A DNA stretch of 64,000 nt from Nitrospirillum sp034653275. GTDB lineage: Bacteria; Pseudomonadota; Alphaproteobacteria; Azospirillales; Azospirillaceae. The notes under the pieces are model-generated. The model was not told where the DNA came from and searched no databases. It saw only the letters and a list, made by a program, of their open reading frames with translations. The DNA is taken from assembly GCF_034653275.1 (NCBI RefSeq), contig NZ_JAYEES010000003.1, forward strand, positions 620,001 to 684,000. Reading direction: 5' to 3'. Shown piece after piece: positions 46,495 through 55,591 of the stretch (its first letter is position 1; the number at the start of each line of letters is the position of its first letter). Position numbers and translations under genes: made by a program.

Positions 46495-47061
46495 ATGATC
46501 CGCCTGTTCGTGGGCCTGGAAATGCCGGAAGCGGTTCGGGACGCCCTGTCCCGCCTCACCGGCGGCCTGCCGGGCGCCCGCTGGGTGCCGCCGGAAAACT
46601 ATCACCTCACCCTGCGCTTCATCGGCGAGGTGGATGAGGGCGTGGCCCAGGACATCGATGAGGCGCTGGATCTGGTGGTGGCGCCCGCCTTCACCCTGGC
46701 GCTGGATGGCCTGGGCCAGTTCGGCAAGGGTGAGAAGTCGCGCGTGCTGTGGGCCGGCGTGCGGGCGGAGCCGGCGCTGGACCACCTGCAGGCCAAGGTG
46801 GAGAGCGCCGTGGTGCGGGCGGGCCTGGCGGCCGAGACGCGCAAGTTCAGCCCCCATGTCACCTTGGCCACCCTGGGCCGCGAGACGCCGGCGTCCCGCG
46901 TCGGGCGGCTGATGGAGGAACACGGCCTGTTCCAGGCGGGGCCGTTCCCGGTCGACCGCTTCGTCCTTTATGAAAGCGTGCTGGGCCGGCAGGGCAGCAC
47001 CTACCATGCGGTGCGGCACTATCCGCTGGGCGGCTGGCGGCCGGCGGAAGAGGCGCCCTGA
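46495..47061 (+). CDS. thpR: RNA 2',3'-cyclic phosphodiesterase
   Basis: 188 residues of the 2H phosphoesterase family with both HxT(x) motifs: NYHLTLRFIGEV near residue 41 and SPHVTLATLGRE near residue 120. Starts RLFVGLEMPE as in LigT/ThpR. It hydrolyses 2',3'-cyclic phosphates on RNA or nucleotides. AAGG precedes the ATG. Same direction as the aldo/keto reductase and pyrF. Confidence 0.93.
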   Translation: MIRLFVGLEMPEAVRDALSRLTGGLPGARWVPPENYHLTLRFIGEVDEGVAQDIDEALDLVVAPAFTLALDGLGQFGKGEKSRVLWAGVRAEPALDHLQAKVESAVVRAGLAAETRKFSPHVTLATLGRETPASRVGRLMEEHGLFQAGPFPVDRFVLYESVLGRQGSTYHAVRHYPLGGWRPAEEAP

Positions 47062-47157
47062 CGCGCAGGCCCCCTCGCGCAAAATTGCGCATGCGCGGCG
47101 GCCGCGGATCCCGTATTTCCTCTAAAATCCTGTCCATAGCCGGAGTCGCGCCCCGCC

Positions 47158-47877
47158 ATGATCCCGCCCGCCCGCCGCACCTTCGTCGCCCTGGACACGC
47201 CCGAGCCCAAGGCGGCCCGCGCCCTGGCCCAGCGGCTGGTCGGCCATGTCGGCGGCATCAAGCTGGGGCTGGAATTCTTCTGCGCCGCGGGCCCCGACGG
47301 CATCCGCACGGTGACCGAGGGCCTGGACATGCCGCTGTTCCTGGACCTGAAGCTGCACGACATCCCCAACACGGTGGCGGGCGCCATCCGGTCCGTCATG
47401 CCCCTGGCCCCGGCCTTCATCACCCTGCACACCCTGGGCGGGGCCGCCATGATGCGGGCGGCGGCGGACGCGGCGGCGGACGCCGCGGCCCAGATGGGCG
47501 TGCCCCGGCCCCGGCTGCTGGGCGTCACGGTGCTGACCAGCATGAGCCTGCTGGATCTCGCCTCGGTGGGCGTGGACCGGCCGGTGGCCGACCAGGTGGC
47601 GCTGCTGGCGGATCTGGCCCATGTCGCCGGCATGGACGGCGTCGTCTGCTCCCCCAACGAATGCGCCGTGCTGCGCCGGCAGCTGGGCCCCGACTTCACC
47701 CTCATGGTGCCGGGCATCCGCCCCGTCTGGGCCGTGGCCAACGACCAGAAGCGCATCATGACCCCGTCCGCCGCCGTGACGGCCGGCGCCACATACCTGG
47801 TCATCGGCCGCCCCATCACCGACGCGCAGGATCCCGTCCAGGCCGCCCAGCGCATCGTCACCGAACTGGCCGCGTGA
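47158..47877 (+). CDS. pyrF: orotidine 5'-phosphate decarboxylase
   Basis: 239 residues. The catalytic Lys-Asp array is FLDLKLHDIPNTV (near residue 64); the phosphate loop is MVPGIRPVWAVAND and the end is VIGRPITDAQDP. Last step of UMP synthesis. The repeat element between its stop and trpF begins seven bases after the stop codon. Confidence 0.96.
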   Translation: MIPPARRTFVALDTPEPKAARALAQRLVGHVGGIKLGLEFFCAAGPDGIRTVTEGLDMPLFLDLKLHDIPNTVAGAIRSVMPLAPAFITLHTLGGAAMMRAAADAAADAAAQMGVPRPRLLGVTVLTSMSLLDLASVGVDRPVADQVALLADLAHVAGMDGVVCSPNECAVLRRQLGPDFTLMVPGIRPVWAVANDQKRIMTPSAAVTAGATYLVIGRPITDAQDPVQAAQRIVTELAA

Positions 47878-47884
47878 TTTTTAT

Positions 47885-47983
47885 CAGGCCTGCGACTGCG
47901 GGCCCGGAGATTTCCGGGGAGCATAGCGGACCGGAAATCGAGGATAGCCAAGCGGCCGGATGGCCGCGCCGGCGCTTGAGGAG
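47885..47983 (+). repeat. dispersed structured element, copy 3 (supplies the trpF ribosome-binding site)
   Basis: P1 GCCTGC-GACT-GCGGGC (one G-T pair), P2 GATTTCC with GGAAATC, P3 GCGGCC-GGAT-GGCCGC, tail CGCCGGCGCTTGAGGAG. Stems differ from other copies but stay paired. The element fills nearly all of the pyrF-trpF spacer. Confidence 0.87.
47978..47983 (+). promoter_or_regulatory. Shine-Dalgarno of trpF inside the repeat tail
   Basis: GAGGAG, seven bases before the trpF ATG, is formed by the last six bases of repeat copy 3. The same spacing is seen at chvG (GAGGA 16491-16495, ATG 16503). Confidence 0.75.
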
Positions 47984-47990
47984 CAGGCAA

Positions 47991-48632
47991 ATGCCCGCCA
48001 AAGCGAAGATCTGCGGCATCAATCATCCGGACGCCCTGAAGGCCGCCGTGGACGGGGGCGCCCGCTATATCGGCCTGGTGTTCTTCGCCAAGTCGCCGCG
48101 CAACGTCTCGCTGCCCCTGGCGGCGGAGCTGGCGCGCATGGTGCCCACGGGCGTGCGCACGGTGGGCCTGTTCGTCGACCCCACCGACGATTTCCTGGAT
48201 CAGGCCCTGGCCCAGATGCCGCTGGATCTGATCCAGCTGCACGGGGAAGAGACGCCGGACCGGGCGGCCGCCATCCGCACCGCCCATCGCCTGCCCGTCA
48301 TGAAGGCGCTGAAGGTGGAAACGGCCGCCGACCTGGACGTGGCCTCGGCTTATGAGCCGGTGGCCGACCTTCTGCTGTTCGACGCCAAGCCGCCGAAGGA
48401 CTCTACCCTCCCGGGCGGCAACGGCGTCGCCTTCGACTGGACCCTGCTGACCGGGCGCCGCTGGTCCAAGCCCTGGATGCTGTCCGGCGGCCTGACGTGC
48501 GACACGGTGGCCGAGGCCATCCGCGTCAGCGGGGCCGAGGCCGTGGACGTCTCCTCCGGCGTGGAGGACAGACCGGGCCACAAGGACCCGGCCCTCATCC
48601 GCGCCTTCCTGGATGCCGTGCGCGGCGCCTGA
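47991..48632 (+). CDS. trpF: phosphoribosylanthranilate isomerase
   Basis: 213 residues. The catalytic Cys is in AKICGINHPDA (near residue 7) and the catalytic Asp in DLIQLHGEE/LFDAKPPK; the phosphate sites are WMLSGGLT and VDVSSGVEDRPGHKD. Converts phosphoribosylanthranilate to CdRP in tryptophan synthesis. It is 29 kb from trpBA, with pyrF as the upstream neighbour. Confidence 0.96.
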   Translation: MPAKAKICGINHPDALKAAVDGGARYIGLVFFAKSPRNVSLPLAAELARMVPTGVRTVGLFVDPTDDFLDQALAQMPLDLIQLHGEETPDRAAAIRTAHRLPVMKALKVETAADLDVASAYEPVADLLLFDAKPPKDSTLPGGNGVAFDWTLLTGRRWSKPWMLSGGLTCDTVAEAIRVSGAEAVDVSSGVEDRPGHKDPALIRAFLDAVRGA

Positions 48633-48670
48633 ATAAGAAAAGGGGAGCCAGGCGCGGTGCCTGGCCCCCC
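48632..48670 (-). terminator. terminator of katG (minus strand)
   Basis: Stem GCCAGGC / GCCTGGC extended by GGGG/CCCC around a five-base loop; on the minus strand TTTTCTTATT follows. It lies between the convergent katG and trpF genes. Confidence 0.7.
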
Positions 48671-48703
48671 GGTGTGTTGTCTTGGCGCGGCCGGCCTGTA
48701 GCC

Positions 48704-50932
48704 TCAGAACCGGTCCAGTTCCATGGTCTTGCTCCAGGCCGCCACGAAGTCCTTCACGAACTTCTCCTTCGCGTCGTCGCTGGCGTAGACCTCGGCCACC
48801 GCGCGCAGCTCCGCGTTCGATCCGAAGATCAGGTCGACGGGGCTGGCGGTCCACTTCAGGGCGCCGCTGGCCCGGTCATAGCCTTCGTAGACGCCCTGGG
48901 TCTTGGCGGACGGCGTCCACTTGGTGCCCATGTCCAGCAGGTTCACGAAGAACTCGTTGTTCAGCGTGCCCGGATGGGTGGTCAGCACACCGGTCTTGGA
49001 CGCCCCCTCGTTGGCGTTCAGGGCGCGCAGGCCGCCCACCAGCACCGTCATCTCCGGCACCGTCAGGGTCAGGGTGTTGGCCTTGTCCACCAGCGCCTCG
49101 GCCGGGGACAGGCGGTTGTGGGGGCCGTAGTAGTTGCGGAAGCCGTCGGCCGTCGGCTCCAGGTAGGCGAAGGAGGCGACGTCGGTCTGCGCCTGGGTGG
49201 CGTCGGTGCGGCCGGGTTTGAACGGCACCTCGACGGTGTAGCCCGCCTGCTTGGCCGCCTGCTCGATGCCCACGCCGCCGCCCAGCACGATCAGGTCGGC
49301 CAGCGACACCTTCTTGCCCGTCTTCTGGGCGCGGTTGAAGTCGGCCTGGATGCCTTCCAGCTTGGCCAGCACCTTCTTCAGTTCCGCCGGGTCGTTGACG
49401 GCCCAGTCCTTCTCCGGGGCCAGGCGGACGCGGGCGCCGTTGGCGCCGCCGCGCATGTCGGTGCCGCGGAAGCTGGCGGCCGAGGCCCAGGCGGTGCGCA
49501 CCAGGTCTGGCACGGTCAGGCCCGACGCCAGGATCTTGGCCTTCAGCTGCGCCACGTCCTGGGCGTCGATCATGACGTAGTCGGCGGCCGGGATGGGGTC
49601 CTGCCAGCTGAACACCTCCTTCGGCACCTCGTTGCCCAGGTAGCGGGCGCGCGGCCCCATGTCGCGGTGGGTCAGCTTGAACCAGGCGCGGGCGAAGGCG
49701 GCGGCGAACTCGTCTGGGTTCTTCTGGAAGCGCAGGGCGATGGCGCGGAAGCCCGGGTCCATCTTCAGCGACAGGTCGGTCGTGAACATCATGGGCGGGT
49801 GGCGCTTGTTCGGGTCATGCGCGTCCGGCACCAGCTCACCGGCACCCTTGTCCTTGGGTTCCCACTGGATGGCGCCCGCCGGGCTCTTGGTCTGCACCCA
49901 GTCGAAGCCGAACAGGTTGTCCAGGTACTGGGTGGTGAAGGCGATGGGGTTGGCGGACCAGGCGCCCTCCAGCCCGCTGCTGACGGTGTCGGCGCCGTTG
50001 CCGGTGCCGCACTTGTTCTCCCAGCCCAGGCCCTGCTTCTCGATGGCTGCACCCGCCGGGTCGCTGCCCAGGCACTTGGCCTCATGCGCGCCGTGGGCCT
50101 TGCCGAAGGTGTGGCCGCCGGCGATCAGGGCCACCGTCTCCTCGTCATCCATGGCCATGCGGCCGAAGGCCTGGCGGATGTCCTTGGCGGCGGCGATGGG
50201 GTCGGGGTTGCCGTTGGGCCCCTCCGGGTTCACGTAGATCAGGCCCATCTGGGTGGCGGCCAGGGGGCCCTTCAGCTGGTGCTGGCCGTCGAAGCGCTGG
50301 TCGTCCAGCCACTTTTTCTCCGGTCCCCAGAACACCAGGTCGGGCTCCCACTCGTCGATGCGGCCGCCGGCGAAGCCCAGGGTCTTGAAGCCCATGTTCT
50401 CCAGCGCCACGTTGCCGGCCAGCACCATCAGGTCGCCCCAGGACAGCTTGCGCCCGTACTTCTGCTTGATGGGCCACAGCAGTCGGCGCGCCTTGTCCAG
50501 GTTGACGTTGTCCGGCCAGCTGTTCAGCGGCTCGAACCGCTGCTCCCCGCCGCCGGAGCCGCCGCGCCCGTCCCCCACGCGATAGGTGCCGGCGCTGTGC
50601 CAGGCCATGCGGATGAAGAAGGGGCCGTAGTTGCCGTAGTCCGCCGGCCACCAGGCCTGGGGCGTGGTCAGGACCTTGTCGATGTCCTTCTTCACCGCCT
50701 GCAGGTCCAGGGTCTTGAACTCGGCCGCGTAATCGAACTTCTCGCCGTAGGGGTTGGACGCGGCCTCGTTCTGGCGCAGCGGGCTGAGGTCCAGCCGATT
50801 GGGCCACCAGTCCTGGTTGGACATTGGTTTTTCCAGCTGGGGCTTGTCCTGGGCGTGGGCGGCGCCGGCCAGGGACAGCGGCGAAATGGCCGCCGACAGC
50901 AGCAGGGCGAAGGAAAGGGCACGCGTGTGCAT
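48704..50932 (-). CDS. katG: catalase-peroxidase KatG with signal peptide
   Basis: 742 residues. The peroxidase half has the distal RMAWHSAGTY (Arg, Trp, His), the cross-link Tyr in IYVNPEGPNG and Met in GRMAMDD, and the proximal His in IAGGHTFGKAHG; the second half is the haem-free duplicate with SFRGTDMRGGANGAR. Unlike cytosolic KatG the protein begins with a typical Sec signal (residues about 1-27, ALLLSAAISPLSLAGAAHAQ), so it is probably periplasmic. GGGAGA before ATG 50932 fixes the start. A consensus-like OxyR site lies 72-108 bases upstream and oxyR itself is the next gene. Confidence 0.95.
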   Translation of the reverse strand: MHTRALSFALLLSAAISPLSLAGAAHAQDKPQLEKPMSNQDWWPNRLDLSPLRQNEAASNPYGEKFDYAAEFKTLDLQAVKKDIDKVLTTPQAWWPADYGNYGPFFIRMAWHSAGTYRVGDGRGGSGGGEQRFEPLNSWPDNVNLDKARRLLWPIKQKYGRKLSWGDLMVLAGNVALENMGFKTLGFAGGRIDEWEPDLVFWGPEKKWLDDQRFDGQHQLKGPLAATQMGLIYVNPEGPNGNPDPIAAAKDIRQAFGRMAMDDEETVALIAGGHTFGKAHGAHEAKCLGSDPAGAAIEKQGLGWENKCGTGNGADTVSSGLEGAWSANPIAFTTQYLDNLFGFDWVQTKSPAGAIQWEPKDKGAGELVPDAHDPNKRHPPMMFTTDLSLKMDPGFRAIALRFQKNPDEFAAAFARAWFKLTHRDMGPRARYLGNEVPKEVFSWQDPIPAADYVMIDAQDVAQLKAKILASGLTVPDLVRTAWASAASFRGTDMRGGANGARVRLAPEKDWAVNDPAELKKVLAKLEGIQADFNRAQKTGKKVSLADLIVLGGGVGIEQAAKQAGYTVEVPFKPGRTDATQAQTDVASFAYLEPTADGFRNYYGPHNRLSPAEALVDKANTLTLTVPEMTVLVGGLRALNANEGASKTGVLTTHPGTLNNEFFVNLLDMGTKWTPSAKTQGVYEGYDRASGALKWTASPVDLIFGSNAELRAVAEVYASDDAKEKFVKDFVAAWSKTMELDRF

Positions 50933-51003
50933 CGAAGTCTCCCTTGTGGGAAAGTCAGAACTCGGATGCATCTGCAGCTAACATGCTGAAAAACGCGGAA
51001 CAA

Positions 51004-51040
51004 ACTAATTGATTCTATAATACTTATAGGGAAAATCTAT
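51004..51040 (-). promoter_or_regulatory. OxyR binding site before katG
   Basis: CTAT (51015-51018), seven bases, ATAG (51026-51029), seven bases, CTAT (51037-51040); the fourth quarter at 51004-51007 (ACTA) is imperfect. This is the ATAG-N7-CTAT-N7-ATAG-N7-CTAT pattern. A minus-strand -35-like TTGTTC (50998-51003) abuts it, as expected for activation by contact with RNA polymerase. Confidence 0.75.
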
Positions 51041-51160
51041 AACAGCAGTAAAAATGGAAGTTTCTTTAATGAATAAGAAGCGTAATTATTAATACGAAAC
51101 GGATTGGCGGAGTCAATAATTTGTGCGTTGCGGCAATATGGTGAGGTCTGGCCCGTTTTC

Positions 51161-52048
51161 CTAGTGCCGCGCCTCGCGAATCGCCTGCGCCAGGCGCTGG
51201 TAGGTGGTGCTGAGCGCGGCCCCGCTGCGCCAGGCCAGCACGATGCGGCGCTTCGCCTCCGGGTCCGGCAGGGTCCGGGTGGTCACGTGCAGGCCATGCA
51301 GCAGGCCGGCCTGCACCGCCATTTCCGGCAGCAAGGTGATGCCCAGCCGGTTATCGACCAGATGCACCAGGGTCTGCAGCGTGGCGGCGGACATGGCCTG
51401 GCGCTGCAGGTCGGCGCGGCCGCACAGCGCCAGGGCATGGTCGCGCAGGCAGTGCCCGTCCGGCAGCAGCAGCAGGCGTTCCGTCCAGTCGGCCTCCCGC
51501 AGCGTGGCGTGGCCGCCCACGGGGTCCTCCATATGGAAGGCCAGCATCAGCGGGTCGTCGAACAGCGCGTCATAGTCCAGCGCCGTGCACGGGTAGGGCA
51601 GGGCCAGGATGGCGCAGTCCAGCTCCCCATGGCTGATCGCCGCGCACAGGTTGGCGCTGAACTCCTCCCGCACATGCAATTCCAGCAGGGGGTAGCTGTT
51701 GGCGAACTTGGGCAGCAGGCGGGGCAGCAGGTAGGGGCCCACCGTGGGGATGATGCCCAGCCGCAGCACACCGGCCAGCGGCCCCTCGGCATGACCGATA
51801 TTGCCCAGGTCCTGCGCCACGCGCAGCAGCTCGCGCGCCTTTTCCACCACCTGCTCACCCACGGCGGTGAAGGCCACCATGCGCCGCGTGCGCTCCACCA
51901 GGCGCAGGCGCAGCAGCGCCTCCAGTTCCTGGATGCCGGACGACAGGGCGGCCTGGGTGACGTTGCACGCCTCGGCCGCGCGGCTGAAATTCCGGTGCTC
52001 ATGCAGGTGCACGAGATAACGGAGTTGTTTGAGGCTGGGCAGGGTCAT
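51161..52048 (-). CDS. oxyR: LysR-type peroxide sensor OxyR
   Basis: 295 residues. N-terminal winged helix (LKQLRYLVHLHEHRNFSRAA, VTQAALSSGIQELEALL) and a substrate-binding-like domain with the redox cysteines in LLPDGHCLRDHALALC (Cys200 and Cys209), spaced as in OxyR. Peroxide forms the disulfide and switches DNA binding. Same strand and directly upstream of katG. Confidence 0.94.
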   Translation of the reverse strand: MTLPSLKQLRYLVHLHEHRNFSRAAEACNVTQAALSSGIQELEALLRLRLVERTRRMVAFTAVGEQVVEKARELLRVAQDLGNIGHAEGPLAGVLRLGIIPTVGPYLLPRLLPKFANSYPLLELHVREEFSANLCAAISHGELDCAILALPYPCTALDYDALFDDPLMLAFHMEDPVGGHATLREADWTERLLLLPDGHCLRDHALALCGRADLQRQAMSAATLQTLVHLVDNRLGITLLPEMAVQAGLLHGLHVTTRTLPDPEAKRRIVLAWRSGAALSTTYQRLAQAIREARH

Positions 52049-52213
52049 CGGGGCGGCGTCTTCAGGGGGACGGTGACCGCGCCATCTTAGCCCCTATGCG
52101 CCAAGATTGGAATTATTCTAATTAAAAAAGAAACAGACTGGGCAGTGGACGTGCGACCTCAGGCCACGATCGTGACCATCAGGACGCTTCAGGCGGCGGG
52201 ATGGCGGACAGGC

Positions 52214-52441
52214 CTAAATCAGCACGTCCAGGAACATGCCCCGGCGATAGCGCGCGGGCAGGGTCAGGATGCCATTGACCATCAGGCCAGCCAGTTCACG
52301 GGCCGAGGGCCAGCGGTTGCCGGGCTTGGCCTTCTGCACGGCGCGCGTGGGCGCCGGCGGCGGCACCAGGATGGAGCGCCGGTCCGAACCGTCGGGGATC
52401 AGCCCGCCGGGGCGGGAGGTGGTGGGGCGGGTCTCGACCAT
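52214..52441 (-). CDS. possible small protein, unknown
   Basis: 75 codons starting at ATG 52441. The C-terminal part, NRWPSARELAGLMVNGILTL then PARYRRGMFLDVLI, looks protein-like and could be one amphipathic helix; the N-terminal part is Pro/Arg-rich. No ribosome-binding site is visible and nothing recognisable, so it could be non-coding. Confidence 0.4.
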   Translation of the reverse strand: MVETRPTTSRPGGLIPDGSDRRSILVPPPAPTRAVQKAKPGNRWPSARELAGLMVNGILTLPARYRRGMFLDVLI

Positions 52442-52587
52442 TGGACGATCATATAGCCGGCCGGGGCCGAAGGCCAAGGGGCCTTGTGGACGCCCCCCGA
52501 AAGGAGACCAGCGGCTTGAGCTCCGCATGCCCTCATGGGACGGGACGTCCGCCAGCGCGTGAGGCTAGGAAGGGGGAAGCCCAAACC

Positions 52588-53673
52588 TCACAAATAGTCC
52601 TGCACGATGTCGACGCTGGTCTCCACGCCCACCTTGTCGAAGTTGGCGGCCAGCCAGCAGTCGGCCGTCTCCCGCCCCTTGGTGAACAGGTACTGCAGGA
52701 ATTCCGGCTCGGCGTTCAGCTTGCTGCTGGCGTGCATGTCGGCCAGGGCCTCGTCATTCTCGATGACGTGCATGCGCAGGGCCTTGTACTGGTCCGACGT
52801 CAGGTCGCCGGAGTCGATGAGGCGGGAGACGAAGCGGATGGACCGCATCTCGCGCATCAGCGAGGCGTTGAAGGTGATCTCGTTCACCCGGTCGGCGATC
52901 TCGAACGGCGTCTTGGGCACGCCCTTGCGCACCAGCGGGTTGATCTGCACGACAATGATGTCGTGGCTCTCGTTCTCATACGCGATGGGCCACAGCGACG
53001 GGTTGCCCATGAAGCCGCCGTCCCAATAGTACTCCCCCTTGATCTCCACGGCCTGGAACATCTGGGGCAGGCAGGCGGAGGCCAGCACGGCGTCCACGGT
53101 GATGTCGCGGTTGCGGAAGATCTTGACCTTGCCCGTCTCCACATTGGTGGCGGACAGGTAGAGGTCGATGCCGGCGGCGAAGCGCACCTGGTCGAAATCG
53201 ATCAGGTCCTCCAGGATGCGGCGCAGCGGGTTGATGCCCAGCGGATTGCTCTGATAGGGGGAGACCAGCATGTTCATGAGGTTGAACCAGGCGTAGCCCG
53301 GGCTGTCGTCCACCCGCCAGCTGCCGCGCAGGCGCGACAGCAGGCTGCGCTGCAGGGGCGATCCGCGCCCGGCCTCCCCCACCTTGGTCCAGAAGGCGCG
53401 CAGCGCCTTGCGGGCGCCCTCGCGCCCGTCCTTGCCGTAGCCGTCGGCCATGACCACGGCGTTCATGGCGCCGGCGCTGGTGCCCGAGATGGCCTCCACC
53501 TCCAGCCGGCCATCCTCCAGCAGGCGGTCCAGCACGCCCCAGGTGAAGGCGCCGTGCGACCCGCCGCCCTGCAGGCCCAGGTTGACGCGCTTGTGCGGCT
53601 GGCCGTTGCGGTGGGGGCGGGCGGTGGCGTCGGTGGGGCCGGGCGGGGTCTGGGGAGGCGTGCTGTCGGGCAT
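52588..53673 (-). CDS. patatin-like phospholipase
   Basis: 361 residues. Patatin blocks in order: glycine-rich oxyanion loop NLGLQGGGSHGAFTWGVLD (near residue 30), nucleophile elbow AISGTSAGAMNAVV (GxSxG, near residue 60), and the catalytic Asp motif WDGGFMGNPS (near residue 205). Acts as a serine-Asp lipid acyl hydrolase. No signal peptide. ATG 53673 follows AAGG; the frame extends further but is Pro/Arg-rich. Confidence 0.9.
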   Translation of the reverse strand: MPDSTPPQTPPGPTDATARPHRNGQPHKRVNLGLQGGGSHGAFTWGVLDRLLEDGRLEVEAISGTSAGAMNAVVMADGYGKDGREGARKALRAFWTKVGEAGRGSPLQRSLLSRLRGSWRVDDSPGYAWFNLMNMLVSPYQSNPLGINPLRRILEDLIDFDQVRFAAGIDLYLSATNVETGKVKIFRNRDITVDAVLASACLPQMFQAVEIKGEYYWDGGFMGNPSLWPIAYENESHDIIVVQINPLVRKGVPKTPFEIADRVNEITFNASLMREMRSIRFVSRLIDSGDLTSDQYKALRMHVIENDEALADMHASSKLNAEPEFLQYLFTKGRETADCWLAANFDKVGVETSVDIVQDYL

Positions 53674-54176
53674 CGGGGGACCTTGTCGCTGGGTTGATCC
53701 ATGATGCGGCGCAACCGAACGGCGGCCGGAACGCGGGGGCGGGCCCGTATGGCGCGCCTTGCGGCGCCCCCGGGGCGTCAAAGATATGGGGCCGCACCTC
53801 GTCGGTCCAAGAGGGGCATTTCGCGCCGCACCCGGCCGTTCGCGCGGGTGGGCGACCCGACATCGGCACTCTATCGCGGTCCGGCGCCGCGCGTCGTTAC
53901 AAATCTCCCCGCCGAATGTTGCGCCGCCAAACCAAAACGCCGCCCCGGCTTTGCGCCCGCCGGCCGCTTCTGCTAAAACCGGCGGCGCGAACGGTATCCC
54001 GTATCCGTCTTCGGGGGTTGGCGGAGGGCCGCGACAGCCGGGATCGCAGCAGGGTCGGGGCGGCTGAGTCGGGAAGGAAGGCGGGGGCGATGGTACGGGC
54101 AGGCGGCTCCGGGGGGACCGCGCATACGCGTCATGCCATTGACAGGGGGGGCCATCGGTCGCACCTTCCCTCGACC
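53674..54176. other. gene-free divergent interval
   Basis: 503 very GC-rich bases between the patatin and hprK genes. The hprK frame is open through it, but composition is not protein-like and short HprK proteins of this class begin at about 54177. Presumed to hold both promoters. No repeat element copy here. Confidence 0.55.
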
Positions 54177-54671
54177 ATGATCCGCGTCCATGCCACTTGC
54201 GTCAGTATTGGCGGTGCCGGCGTCCTCCTGCGGGGGCCGTCGGGGTCGGGCAAATCCGATTTGGCCCTGCGCCTGGTGGATTCGGGCGCCCTGCTGGTGG
54301 CTGACGACCAGGTGGCGCTGGCCGCCGATCCCACGCGAACCCTGCTGACCGCCACCGCGCCGGAGCGTCTGGCTGGCCTGATCGAGGTGCGGGGCCTGGG
54401 CATCCTGCCCGCGCCCGCCGCCCCGTCGGCCTTCGTCCGCCTGGTGGTCGATCTGGTGGACCGCGACGCCGTTCCCCGCCTGCCCGAACCCGCCACCGAG
54501 ACCCTGGCCGGCGTGACCGTGCCGCGCGTGGCGCTGTGGCCCTTCGCGGCGTCCGCCCCCGCCGCCCTGCGCCTAGCCTTGGCGGCCGTCGCCGCCGGCG
54601 CGCCCCTGGTGCCCGCCGCGTTCGATGGGGTGGTGGCCCAGGCAGTGGCTGCCGAGGGAGAGGCGGCATGA
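54177..54671 (+). CDS. hprK: HPr kinase/phosphorylase, short alphaproteobacterial type
   Basis: 164 residues, about half of the Gram-positive enzyme: the N-terminal domain is missing and the P-loop LLRGPSGSGKSDLALRLVDS (Lys26) starts almost at once, followed by VADDQVAL and EVRGLGILPAP, the HprK signature. It phosphorylates a serine on HPr, part of the nitrogen-type PTS. Its stop overlaps the rapZ start (ATGA). Normally found after chvG; here that link is broken. Confidence 0.9.
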   Translation: MIRVHATCVSIGGAGVLLRGPSGSGKSDLALRLVDSGALLVADDQVALAADPTRTLLTATAPERLAGLIEVRGLGILPAPAAPSAFVRLVVDLVDRDAVPRLPEPATETLAGVTVPRVALWPFAASAPAALRLALAAVAAGAPLVPAAFDGVVAQAVAAEGEAA

Positions 54672-55591
54672 GCGGGCAATCCGGCGTTTCCCTGTCCCAG
54701 CCGCCCGTAGTTGTGGTCACCGGCCTGTCCGGCGCCGGTCTCTCCACCGCGCTGAAGGCGCTGGAGGATCTGGGCTACGAGGCGGTGGACAACCTGCGCC
54801 TGTCGCTGCTGACCCATCTGGTGGAACAGGCCACCGACCGGCCGCTGGCCATCGGCATCGACAGCCGCACCCGCGATTTCTCCGCCGACGCCGTGGGCGC
54901 GGAACTGGACCGGTTGCGCAAGGCCACCGGCCGGACCGTCAGCCTGCTGTTCATGGAGGCGTCGGACGAGGCGCTGCAGCGGCGCTACACCGAAACCCGG
55001 CGGCCCCATCCGCTGGCCAGCGACCGGCCCGTGCCCGACGGCATCGCCCGGGAACGCGGCCTGCTGTGGTCCTTGCGTGACAATGCCGACGTGGTGGTCG
55101 ACACGACCCAGCTTTCCATCCACGATGTCCGCCGTTTGCTGGGCGGGCATTTCCGGTTGGACACGGCGCCGTCGTTGCATGTCTTCGTGACCAGCTTCTC
55201 GTTCCGCCATGGCGTCCCGCGTGAGGCCGACCTGGTGTTCGACGTCCGTTTCCTCGACAACCCCCACTGGGTTCCCGATCTCCGGCCCCTGACCGGCAAC
55301 GATCCGCCCGTGGGCGCCTTCATCGAGAAGGATGGCGACTTCCCCGCCTTCTTCGACAACCTCACCCGCTTGCTGGCCCCCCTGCTGCCCCGCTACATGA
55401 ACGAGGGCAAGCGCTACCTCACCATCGCCGTGGGGTGCACCGGGGGCCGCCATCGTTCCGTCTTTGTCGCCAACCGGCTGGCGGCATGGTTGCAAACCCA
55501 GGGCTCCCGGGTGGGCGTCGCCCACCGGGAATTGGACCGGTCCGGCGTGTCCCCGGAGCCCGCGCATGTCGTCAATAGGGAGACCCGATGA
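54668..55591 (+). CDS. rapZ: RapZ-like protein with altered Walker A
   Basis: 307 residues. The N-terminal P-loop region reads VVVVTGLSGAGLSTALKAL: residue 25 is Leu where Walker A has Lys (codon ctc). EDLGYEAVDNLRLSLL, the Walker-B-like ADVVVDTTQLSIHDVR, and the C-terminal IAVGCTGGRHRSVFVANRLA are typical of RapZ/YvcJ proteins, which bind RNA or small metabolites and couple PTS state to amino-sugar metabolism. Nucleotide binding is in doubt. ATGA overlaps on both sides link hprK, rapZ and the EIIA gene. Confidence 0.9.
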   Translation: MSGQSGVSLSQPPVVVVTGLSGAGLSTALKALEDLGYEAVDNLRLSLLTHLVEQATDRPLAIGIDSRTRDFSADAVGAELDRLRKATGRTVSLLFMEASDEALQRRYTETRRPHPLASDRPVPDGIARERGLLWSLRDNADVVVDTTQLSIHDVRRLLGGHFRLDTAPSLHVFVTSFSFRHGVPREADLVFDVRFLDNPHWVPDLRPLTGNDPPVGAFIEKDGDFPAFFDNLTRLLAPLLPRYMNEGKRYLTIAVGCTGGRHRSVFVANRLAAWLQTQGSRVGVAHRELDRSGVSPEPAHVVNRETR

